Below the pieces are notes generated by a model, which saw nothing but the letters and a program-made list of their open reading frames with translations, made no database searches and had not been told where the DNA came from. From CBDHDJ01 sp965261645 (GTDB lineage: Bacteria > Pseudomonadota > Alphaproteobacteria > SHVV01), in contig CBDHDJ010000003.1 in assembly GCA_965261645.1 (NCBI GenBank), positions 992,001-1,056,000 of the forward strand: DNA of 64,000 bases. The letters run 5' to 3'. Shown here piece by piece: positions 42,730 to 50,075 of the stretch. Numbering within the stretch: position 1 is the first letter of the stretch; every line of letters begins with the position of its first letter. The position numbers and the translations under genes were made by a program.

Positions 42730-43593
42730 ATGGAGAACAGACGTTTCGCGGGGGCGCACCGCCGCCGTCGCGGCTGGCGAATCGGCGTTCCGTTTTCAAC
42801 CGCCCTTTGCCTTGCCTTCGTTTTGGTCTGGTGGGGGCCCCGCCCCGCACAGGCCGATTTCGCGGCGGGATGGGCCGCTTACCAGCGCGGCGATTTTGCG
42901 ACCGCGCTCGAGGAATGGCGGCCACTGGCCGACGACGGCATGGCGGAGGCCCAGTACAACCTCGGCATCATGTACGACGAGGGCAAGGGCGTGGCGCGCG
43001 GTATCGCAACGGCGATGGCGTGGTGGAACAAGGCCGCTGACCAGGGCATGGCGGCGGCCCAACACAATCTCGCCAGCGCGTATATCGCCGGGGAAGGAGT
43101 GCCCCAGGACTTCGGCCGCGCGCTTGGCTGGCTCGAGCGAGCCGCTGTGCAGGGACTCGCGCGCTCGCAATACACCCTCGGCAAGATGTACGTCTATAGG
43201 CTGGGCGTTGCGGAGGATGAAGACCAAGCCGCGCAATGGTTCCTCAAGGCGTCGGATCAGGGTTACATGCGCGCCCAGTACAATCTCGGCAAGCTGTACC
43301 GCGATGGCCATGGCGGGCTCGAGCAGAGTTACACCGAGGCTGTCGCGTGGTTCCGCAAAGCTGCGCTGCAGGGCTACGCCAAGGCACAGGATCACCTGGC
43401 CACCCGCTATGCCCGCGGCGAGGGCGTAGGACAAGACGACGTCACGGCCCTGGCTTGGCTCAACCTGGCCGCCGAGCAGGGTTTCACGACCGCGATCGAA
43501 AACCGCAAGGCCCTGCTGCGCCGCATGTCCGAAGGCGAAATTGCGGATGCCGAACGGTTGACCGAAGAACTAAGGCGCCAGATCGGCGGCTGA
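42730..43593 (+). CDS. exported Sel1-repeat protein
   Basis: A 287-residue protein with basic N-terminus and signal helix (STALCLAFVLVWW), cleaved near AQA. About six Sel1-like repeats of 36 residues follow, for example AEAQYNLGIMYDEGKGVARG, AAAQHNLASAYIAGEGVPQD, ARSQYTLGKMYVYRLGVAED and MRAQYNLGKLYRDGHGGLEQ. These form an alpha-solenoid used for protein binding. The gene lies 22 bases after mlaC and 133 before mlaA, so it may belong to the same operon and perhaps scaffold envelope proteins. Function is otherwise unknown. Confidence 0.9.
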   Translation: MENRRFAGAHRRRRGWRIGVPFSTALCLAFVLVWWGPRPAQADFAAGWAAYQRGDFATALEEWRPLADDGMAEAQYNLGIMYDEGKGVARGIATAMAWWNKAADQGMAAAQHNLASAYIAGEGVPQDFGRALGWLERAAVQGLARSQYTLGKMYVYRLGVAEDEDQAAQWFLKASDQGYMRAQYNLGKLYRDGHGGLEQSYTEAVAWFRKAALQGYAKAQDHLATRYARGEGVGQDDVTALAWLNLAAEQGFTTAIENRKALLRRMSEGEIADAERLTEELRRQIGG

Positions 43594-43726
43594 TCGCGCC
43601 GCTCACCGATCGCCGAGCTATCGTGAGCGAGACCGCGCTCGCCCCGCCGCGGGGAGGATCGCGGCTGACAGCGCAACGGATAGCTGGTTAACTATCGGCC
43701 TCATTCCGCCACCATAAGAAGCCGTC

Positions 43727-44884
43727 ATGGCCGCCCTTCTTCACGCGATGCCCCGCATTCTTGTCCTTGCCGTCGTTGGCGTTTTATGTCCCGCCAGCGG
43801 CCAGATCCTGGCCCAGGGCAGCCTGCCTGCCCCGCTCGCGGCGGAGATCGCCGCGGCCGCACGTCCCGCTCCAGCCAGTGCCGTCGTGGGTCAGCTCGGC
43901 GTTGCGCCGCTCAACCAGGAGTTTGCCCAGAACGAGCAGCTTCGCATCCGACAGCGGATGAGAGCCGTCGTCATCGCAGCCATCGCCCGCCATCCCGCGC
44001 TTGTTGAACCGATCGTCACCGCGGCGCTGGCCGCCGCACCCCAGGCGCGGGAGCACGTATTGGTGGCCGCGGGCCGCGCTTATCCGGCTTTCGCCGCACG
44101 CATCGCGGCAGCCGGCGGCGGGTTACCCCTATCCAGCATGACGTTCGAGCCCGCCATCCAGCCGGTGGCGGTGGCGACCGCGGAACCGCAGCCAACGGCG
44201 CCCGCCGCTGAACAAGGAGGCCGCTTGCCTGAAGGGATCAGCGACCCGCTTGAGGGGTTCAACCGGGCCGTTTTCGCGATCAACGACGTGATCGACATCT
44301 TCATCTTCCGACCATTGGCGGCGCTTTACGGTTTTGTCACGCCGGCGCCCGTCAAGGCCTCGGCGCGCAATATTTTTGCCAACGTCAACGAACCGGTCGT
44401 CTTCACCAACCAGCTCCTGCAGCTCGACCTCCGTGGCGCGGGCACCACGGTGGGACGATTCGCCATCAATTCAACGGTAGGCGTGGCGGGTGTCTTCGAT
44501 GTCGCGGACAGCGTCGGCTTCGCCCCGCAAACAGCTGATTTTGGCCAGACCATTTATACCTACGGCGCGGGAGCCGGCCCCTATCTGGTCCTACCGCTGC
44601 TCGGGCCGAGCACGCTGCGCGACGGCGTGGGCGTAGGCGTCGACGGGTTTTTCCAGCCGCTTCACTACATCTTCGACACCGGCACCAACATCGTGATCAC
44701 GGCAGTCGATGGCGTGACCACGCGGGAAGAACTCATCCCGGTGATCGAGGACCTGCGCCGCACATCGCTCGACTACTACGCCGCTATGCGCGCCACTTAC
44801 TATCAGGATCGGGCCGTCGAGCTCGGCGGTGGCGTGCCGCCGGCCGGTTCCGAAATCGACACCCTGTTCGATGAAACCCAGTAG
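43727..44884 (+). CDS. mlaA: MlaA/VacJ-family protein with long N-terminal extension
   Basis: A 385-residue protein. The C-terminal MlaA domain (about 165-370) starts at ISDPLEGFNRAVFAINDVID and includes RNIFANVNEPVVFTNQLLQL, FAINSTVGVAGVFDVADSVG, and FGQTIYTYGAGAGPYLVLPL followed by LGPSTLRDG. MlaA removes surface phospholipids from the outer membrane and hands them to MlaC. Unusually, 160 residues precede it: a signal-like helix without a good lipobox (GVLC), an Ala-rich helical region with AIARHPALVEPIVTAALAAA, and a Pro/Ala linker. It sits in one direction with mlaC and the Sel1 gene. Confidence 0.9.
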   Translation: MAALLHAMPRILVLAVVGVLCPASGQILAQGSLPAPLAAEIAAAARPAPASAVVGQLGVAPLNQEFAQNEQLRIRQRMRAVVIAAIARHPALVEPIVTAALAAAPQAREHVLVAAGRAYPAFAARIAAAGGGLPLSSMTFEPAIQPVAVATAEPQPTAPAAEQGGRLPEGISDPLEGFNRAVFAINDVIDIFIFRPLAALYGFVTPAPVKASARNIFANVNEPVVFTNQLLQLDLRGAGTTVGRFAINSTVGVAGVFDVADSVGFAPQTADFGQTIYTYGAGAGPYLVLPLLGPSTLRDGVGVGVDGFFQPLHYIFDTGTNIVITAVDGVTTREELIPVIEDLRRTSLDYYAAMRATYYQDRAVELGGGVPPAGSEIDTLFDETQ

Positions 44885-44961
44885 AGAACCGTTGGCCCAT
44901 AGCGGACACAGCGGGTAGGCCATCGGGTGTCGGGGCTCGACGAGCGGCATGGCGCGTTGTG

Positions 44962-46176
44962 ATGAAAGCTGAATCGATGCCTGCCATACCGAGCTTGGAC
45001 AGCTGCGATGTCAGCGGCCGACGGGTGTTGGTGAGGGCCGACCTCAATGTCCCTCTTCACGAGGGTCAAATCGAGGACAAGATGCGCATCGAGCGGATCG
45101 CGCCCACCATTCGGGAACTCATCGGCAAAGGTGCGCGCGTCATCATTGCCTCGCACCTCGGCCGTCCACACGGCGTGGTCGACTCCTCGCTGTCCCTGCG
45201 GCCCGTGGCGCCTGCGCTCGCTGCCACGCTGGGCGGGCGGCCTGTGAGGTTCGCGGAGGACTGCATCGGGCCCGTTGCCCAGCGGGTGGTCACGGCGCTG
45301 GCGGACGGCGAGGTCGCGCTGCTCGAGAACCTCCGGTTCCATGCCGGTGAGGAGTCGAACGATGAGGCGTTCGCCGGGGCCCTCGCCGAACTCGCGGAGC
45401 TTTATGTCAACGACGCGTTTTCCTGCGCTCACCGCGCTCACGCCTCGGTCGTCGCCATCACCCGGCGGCTACCGGCGGTCGCCGGCCGCGGCCTCGAAGC
45501 GGAGCTCGCGGAGCTCGATTGCGCGCTCGATCATCCGGCCCGGCCCCTGGTGGCGCTGATCGGCGGCGCCAAGGTATCAACCAAGCTCGCCACGCTCGAG
45601 CATCTGGTCGACCGGGTCGATGTCATGGTCATCGGAGGCGCCATGGCCAACACGTTCCTCGCGGCCCGCGGCCTGGGAATCGGCCGGAGCCTCTACGAGT
45701 CCAATCTGGTCGATGTCGCGCGCCACATCATCGAGCGGGCGGACGAAGCGGGGTGCTCACTCGTGTTGCCCGAGGATGTGGTGGTCGCGACCGCGCTGGT
45801 TGCCGATACGCCGCATCAGACGGTGCCCGCGGATGCCGTCGCGGATGAGGACATGATCCTCGATATTGGGCCCGCCACGGTCGCCACCGTCACTCGCCAC
45901 CTGAAGAGGGCCCGCACCCTGGTGTGGAATGGCCCCCTCGGGGCGTTCGAAACGCCGCCGTTCGACCGCGGGACACAAGCGCTCGCCGACGCTGTGGCCG
46001 ATCTCACGGCCGAGGGCAAGCTCGACAGTATCGCCGGCGGTGGCGATACCGTGGCCGCCCTGACGAGCGCCGGTGCTGGCGCGCGCCTCACTTACCTGTC
46101 GACCGCCGGCGGTGCATTCCTGGAATGGCTCGCGGGCAAGGCCCTGCCCGGCATCGAGGCCCTCAGGCGCGGCTAG
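44962..46176 (+). CDS. pgk: phosphoglycerate kinase
   Basis: A 404-residue glycolytic enzyme transferring phosphate between 1,3-bisphosphoglycerate and ADP. The signature RRVLVRADLNVPLHEGQIED is near the start, with substrate-binding RVIIASHLGRPHG, VALLENLRFHAGEESND, YVNDAFSCAHRAHASV and the hinge/ATP region LVALIGGAKVSTK. The nucleotide loop is LDSIAGGGDTVAAL. Length and motifs are normal. The ATG at 44962 follows a GTG used as an alternative start; an internal ATG (MPAIPSLDSCDVSG) is also possible. The usual gap or fba neighbours are absent, so the gene stands alone after the mlaA group. Confidence 0.96.
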   Translation: MKAESMPAIPSLDSCDVSGRRVLVRADLNVPLHEGQIEDKMRIERIAPTIRELIGKGARVIIASHLGRPHGVVDSSLSLRPVAPALAATLGGRPVRFAEDCIGPVAQRVVTALADGEVALLENLRFHAGEESNDEAFAGALAELAELYVNDAFSCAHRAHASVVAITRRLPAVAGRGLEAELAELDCALDHPARPLVALIGGAKVSTKLATLEHLVDRVDVMVIGGAMANTFLAARGLGIGRSLYESNLVDVARHIIERADEAGCSLVLPEDVVVATALVADTPHQTVPADAVADEDMILDIGPATVATVTRHLKRARTLVWNGPLGAFETPPFDRGTQALADAVADLTAEGKLDSIAGGGDTVAALTSAGAGARLTYLSTAGGAFLEWLAGKALPGIEALRRG

Positions 46177-46238
46177 TCACCGCAGCGCCGATGCAACATC
46201 GCGCGGCCGCCCCGGGCTCGGGGGGATCGTGTCGAGGA

Positions 46239-47783
46239 TTAAGCGGTTGCCGATGACGGCGCGCCGCCGGCCGGAGGCGAATCGAGCACGCTCTCGTCGA
46301 TTCCCGCGGCCAGTAGTTTCTTCTTCAGCTCGTTGATCCTGGCTTCCACGGCATTCTGGTCGGTCGCCCCAGCGAGATAGGCTTTGATGAACTCGGGCTG
46401 CAGGATGTAGTGGCCGATCAGCTTGCGCGCGTTTCCCAGGTTCCTGCCCTCGATGAAGGCTTTGCTCCCGCAAAGCTCCATCAGGTAGAGCGACTTTTTC
46501 GCCGAATCGCCCATCGCCTTGTCGATCTGCGCGAAGACGCCGCCGTTCTTGATGTACGATTCCTGCAGATCCTCGAAGAAGGAGCTGTACTTGGCCTTGT
46601 ACATGTCGGACAGGTTGGATTTGACGCGCAGCCCGTGGAGTAGCCTAAAGCGCTGGAGCTTCTCGCCGATGCTGCCCCCGCCATCGACGAGTTTGGCGTC
46701 GAACTCGCGATCCTCGAGCACGTAGTCGAGGTAGTTGCGGACCAGTTTCTTGTGCTCGTGATCCATGATGATGTCGTGCACGCCGAGCAACGTGACCACT
46801 TGGTTGTGCTTGTGGGATAGCTGTCGCAGCTTCTCGCCGAGATTATCGACGCTGAGGGTGCGGATGACGCGGCGTTCGAGCAGGATCACGGTCTTGGCGC
46901 CGCCGAACAGCTCGCCCTTGCGCTGAAAACGCTGGTAAATACGGTGGACGCCGTTGAGTTCATCCACCACATCCTCGGACGCGAGCCGCGTGCGCCCGGC
47001 CAGCGCCGCATAGACATGAAAAATCAGCCCGGCACGGCTTGCCGGCAGCTTGAATCTGCTGAACAGCTGGCTGATTCGATTGACGAGGTCCGGTTCCGGC
47101 GTATTCTCTCCCGGCTTATATTCCCCTTCGGCGAGGTCGGAGATGGCGATCAGCAGCGGCTCGAGGGATTTGGTTTCGCCAAGAAGCTGATCGAGCGCCG
47201 CCCTGCTGCGCACGATTTCTCCCAAAAACACGTCGGGGTATTTGAGATTCTGGTCCGTCGCGCCATTCTGGTCGAGCACGTCGAAGGCCGCGACAATCTG
47301 ATGGAGCTTTTCCAGCCAGCTTTCGCATCCGGCCAGATACCCGGTCATGAGGCGGTTGAGCGTGTAGTCCCGGTTGGTGGTTTCGGGCCGCGCCAGCGCC
47401 TGCTTGAACCTCACGAGACATTGCGCGGGTTCAACACCTTCGAGCGAATCCGAGCCGTCCGCATTGCGGCCGCGCGAGGTGAGGTTTTCGAGTAGCGCGT
47501 GGACCTCCTTGATGCGACCCGTAACCGAGGTCTCGGTCCCCTTGACCTGCGCGATAGCCGCCTTTTGGACTGCGCCCTCGAGGAATTTTCCGGCCGCCGG
47601 CAATTTCTGCTGGTAGGACCAAGAGTGGAGTAGCTCGGTCGGCGTCAGAAAGACGTTGTCGAGATACGACCGCAGCAGGCGGCCGATGAGATCGCGCGCC
47701 TGTGGCCGATAGAATTGACTTTCCGCCAAGCAATAAGCCGACTTGGCCAAGGATACATCTTCGGAAGCTGGGGCCGCCATCAC
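46239..47783 (-). CDS. uncharacterised 514-residue helical protein
   Basis: I do not recognise this protein. It is soluble, almost wholly helical and charged, without a signal peptide or membrane helix. Notable blocks are LAESQFYRPQARDLIGRLLR near the N-terminus, SRAGLIFHVYAALAGRTRLA, LSHKHNQVVTLLGVHDIIMD, HEHKKLVRNYLDYVLEDREF and a C-terminal LLAAGIDESVLDSPP. No catalytic motif stands out. The pattern of long helices suggests a scaffold or adaptor. An IS1595 element (copy B) ends 27 bases before its start codon, so its native promoter has been separated from it. The converging pgk gene ends 63 bases from its stop. Confidence 0.75.
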   Translation of the reverse strand: MMAAPASEDVSLAKSAYCLAESQFYRPQARDLIGRLLRSYLDNVFLTPTELLHSWSYQQKLPAAGKFLEGAVQKAAIAQVKGTETSVTGRIKEVHALLENLTSRGRNADGSDSLEGVEPAQCLVRFKQALARPETTNRDYTLNRLMTGYLAGCESWLEKLHQIVAAFDVLDQNGATDQNLKYPDVFLGEIVRSRAALDQLLGETKSLEPLLIAISDLAEGEYKPGENTPEPDLVNRISQLFSRFKLPASRAGLIFHVYAALAGRTRLASEDVVDELNGVHRIYQRFQRKGELFGGAKTVILLERRVIRTLSVDNLGEKLRQLSHKHNQVVTLLGVHDIIMDHEHKKLVRNYLDYVLEDREFDAKLVDGGGSIGEKLQRFRLLHGLRVKSNLSDMYKAKYSSFFEDLQESYIKNGGVFAQIDKAMGDSAKKSLYLMELCGSKAFIEGRNLGNARKLIGHYILQPEFIKAYLAGATDQNAVEARINELKKKLLAAGIDESVLDSPPAGGAPSSATA

Positions 47784-47801
47784 TCTACCACTGCTTGCCT
47801 A

Positions 47802-47809
47802 GGGGATTC
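47802..47809. repeat. 8-bp target duplication, left
   Basis: GGGGATTC directly left of IS1595 copy B, repeated at 48915-48922 on its right. Confidence 0.93.
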
Positions 47810-48914
47810 CTTGCCTATCCGGTTTACACCCACACCCACTAGGGCTAGAATGGGCGCAAACCGGATATAGGGGGGCGCGCCATGGATGTTCTCGACCGCG
47901 CCGATCTCCCATTCCCGCATTCGCTACCCGAGTTCCAGCGACTTTTCCCCGATGATGCGGCCTGCGCCGCCTACCTGGAGAAAGCCCGCTGGGGAGACGG
48001 CTTTGCCTGCCCGCACTGCGGCACGGCGGGAGAGCCGTTCCACTTTGAAAACCGCCCTGGCGTCCTGCGCTGCCGCAAGTGCCGCCAGAACACCGGGCTG
48101 ACGGTGGGAACAGTGATGGAGCGTAGCCACACTCCGCTGAACGTCTGGTTCTGGGCCGCTTATCTGGTCGCCAGTCAGACGCCCGGCATGTCCGCCGTGC
48201 AGTTTCAGCGGCAACTTGGTCTTTCGCGCTACGAGACGGCCTTTCAAATTCTCCACAAGCTCCGCTCGGGCATGGTGCGGCCCAACCAAGACAGGATCGG
48301 TGGACAGCCCAAGAACCATGTTGAGGTGGACGAAACCTGGGTTGGCGGGCGAACGCGTGGGGAAGGCCGTGGTGTTCACCACAAGGTTCCCGTCTCCTGT
48401 GCCATCGAGGTGCGTCATCGAAAGCCGGGCACCAAGCTCGACAACCGGAAAGACGGACGCTATGCCGGACGCGTTCGGCTCGCCGTCGTGCTCGACCGTA
48501 GCGCCGAGTCGCTCTGTGGGTTCGTCGAGAGCACCGTCGCGCCGGGATCGCTGATCGTTACTGACGATTGGAGCGGCTATGCTGGCCTCGGTAAGCGCGG
48601 CTATGAGCACTTCGCTGTTGCCGAGTGTGGTGATCCAGAGGTTGCCGAGCAATACCTGCCGATCATCCATCTGGTTTTCGCCAACCTGAAGACGTGGCTG
48701 ATCGGTATCCACCACGGCGTTAGCCACCAGCACCTACAAGCCTACCTCAACGAGTTCACCTTCCGCTTCAACAGGCGGTTCTACCCGTTCAACGCCTTCC
48801 GCTCATTGCTCGGCATCGCGGGCGACACCTCTGCTCCAACCTATGCCGGGCTTTACTCGGGAGAGTGGCGGCACCCTACATGTAGCGGTCATCGGCGTTA
48901 ACCGGATAGGCAAG
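47810..48914 (+). mobile_element. IS1595-family insertion sequence (copy B)
   Basis: A 1,105-bp element with inverted ends CTTGCCTATCCGGTT and AACCGGATAGGCAAG and a perfect 8-bp target duplication GGGGATTC (47802-47809 and 48915-48922), the size expected for this family. Removing it restores GGGGATTCCCC, a palindrome also found elsewhere in the window. The clean duplication indicates a fairly recent simple insertion. Confidence 0.95.
47882..48901 (+). CDS. IS1595-family transposase (copy B)
   Basis: A 339-residue transposase. The N-terminal zinc ribbon is FACPHCGTAGEP and LRCRKCRQNTG. The core contains NHVEVDETWVGGRTRGEGRG (first acid), LIVTDDWSGYAGLGKRGYEH (second), and IIHLVFANLKTWLIGIHHGV followed by NEFTFRFNRRFYPFNAFRSL. 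It has a longer insert (about residues 160-200) than copy A and belongs to a different subgroup. Intact and inside an element with a perfect target duplication, so probably active recently. Confidence 0.94.
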   Translation: MDVLDRADLPFPHSLPEFQRLFPDDAACAAYLEKARWGDGFACPHCGTAGEPFHFENRPGVLRCRKCRQNTGLTVGTVMERSHTPLNVWFWAAYLVASQTPGMSAVQFQRQLGLSRYETAFQILHKLRSGMVRPNQDRIGGQPKNHVEVDETWVGGRTRGEGRGVHHKVPVSCAIEVRHRKPGTKLDNRKDGRYAGRVRLAVVLDRSAESLCGFVESTVAPGSLIVTDDWSGYAGLGKRGYEHFAVAECGDPEVAEQYLPIIHLVFANLKTWLIGIHHGVSHQHLQAYLNEFTFRFNRRFYPFNAFRSLLGIAGDTSAPTYAGLYSGEWRHPTCSGHRR

Positions 48915-48922
48915 GGGGATTC
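48915..48922. repeat. 8-bp target duplication, right
   Basis: GGGGATTC directly right of IS1595 copy B, identical to 47802-47809. Confidence 0.93.
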
Positions 48923-49067
48923 CCCCTATCACCTAAGTATTTCGCTGTATTAAGGCCACAAATGCTGTGCGATTCCAAGGTTTTATTACATTGGGAGAGT
49001 GATCCTCTACTCCAAATGATGGTCGGAGAGCAAGGGTTCAGAATGGATACCCAGTCGCCTCGCCACC

Positions 49068-49986
49068 GCCTGAGAGGCCGTTTCGAAAGGGGTTGAGTGG
49101 CCGGTGTCGATGTGATTCCAAGGAGGTTGCTGAGACCGATATGGAGCCGCCATGTGGACGCCGACCACCCGAGAGCAGCATAGCCGCAAGACGCTGCGTT
49201 ATCAGACTGATTTGACCGATGCGGAGTGGGTTGTGATCGAGCCTCATTTGCCTCCGGCTCATGGCACGGGACGGCCCCGGTCATGGCCGATGCGAGAGAT
49301 CGTCAACGGCATTTTCTACGTGATGCGGGCTGGCTGCCCTTGGCGCTTGCTGCCAAGCGATTTGCCACCGTGGGGCACGATCTATCGCTGGTTCGCCAAG
49401 TTCCGCGACGACGGCCTCCTTGAGAAGATCAATCACTCTCTGGTCATGGCCGATCGCGAGCGGGTCGGACGCGAGGCCAGCCCGAGCGGCGCGATTATCG
49501 ACAGCCAGAGCGTCAAGACAACCGAGGCTGGTGGCCCCCGCGGCTACGATGCGGGCAAGAAGATCAAGGGGCGCAAGCGCCACGCGCTGGTCGACACCGA
49601 CGGGCGCGGCCTCGTGCTCGAGGCGCATCCGGCGAGTATCCAGGACCGCGATGGTGGCGGGTCGCTGCTGTGCGCCTCACGCGGCTCGTTTCCGTTCATC
49701 GAGAAGGTCTTTGCCGACAGCGGCTACGCCGGCGAGAAGGTCGCCACGGCCACCGTGATCGCCGTCGAGATCGTGCGCAAAAGCCCCGATCAGGTCGGCT
49801 TCGCCGTCCAACCGCGCCGCTGGGTCGTGGAGCGCTTCTTCGCCTGGATCAACCGCAACCGGCGACTGGCAAAGGACTTCGAGGCCACCATCGCCTCGGC
49901 CCGCGCCTTCCTCTACGCCGCCTCCGTCATGCTCCTCGTCCGCAGATTGGCCCGAGCCGCATGACTTTCGAAACCGACTCTGAGGC
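49068..49986 (+). mobile_element. IS5-family insertion sequence
   Basis: About 0.92 kb. The ends are imperfect inverted repeats: GCCTGAGAGGCCGTTTCGAAA at the left and, on the other strand, GCCTCAGAGTCGGTTTCGAAA at the right. One transposase gene fills the element. No clear target duplication was identified. It lies between IS1595 copy B and the cyclase gene. Confidence 0.85.
49152..49964 (+). CDS. IS5-family transposase
   Basis: A 270-residue single-frame transposase of the IS427-like group. The N-terminal DUF4096-type region contains YQTDLTDAEWVVIEPHLPPA and GIFYVMRAGCPWRLLPSDLP. The DDE core has SGAIIDSQSVKTTEAGGPRG (first Asp), FIEKVFADSGYAGEKVATAT (second Asp) and RRWVVERFFAWINRNRRLAK (Glu). 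The frame is intact from the ATG to the stop, with no programmed frameshift needed. Potentially functional. Confidence 0.94.
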   Translation: MWTPTTREQHSRKTLRYQTDLTDAEWVVIEPHLPPAHGTGRPRSWPMREIVNGIFYVMRAGCPWRLLPSDLPPWGTIYRWFAKFRDDGLLEKINHSLVMADRERVGREASPSGAIIDSQSVKTTEAGGPRGYDAGKKIKGRKRHALVDTDGRGLVLEAHPASIQDRDGGGSLLCASRGSFPFIEKVFADSGYAGEKVATATVIAVEIVRKSPDQVGFAVQPRRWVVERFFAWINRNRRLAKDFEATIASARAFLYAASVMLLVRRLARAA

Positions 49987-50075
49987 GGCCCCGGAGCGCT
50001 GCCGTTGCCAGCAAATCAAGGAAAATGGGGCAAGATCGGGGGCTGCATCGCGACCGCATGAATCCCTGATCCGGC

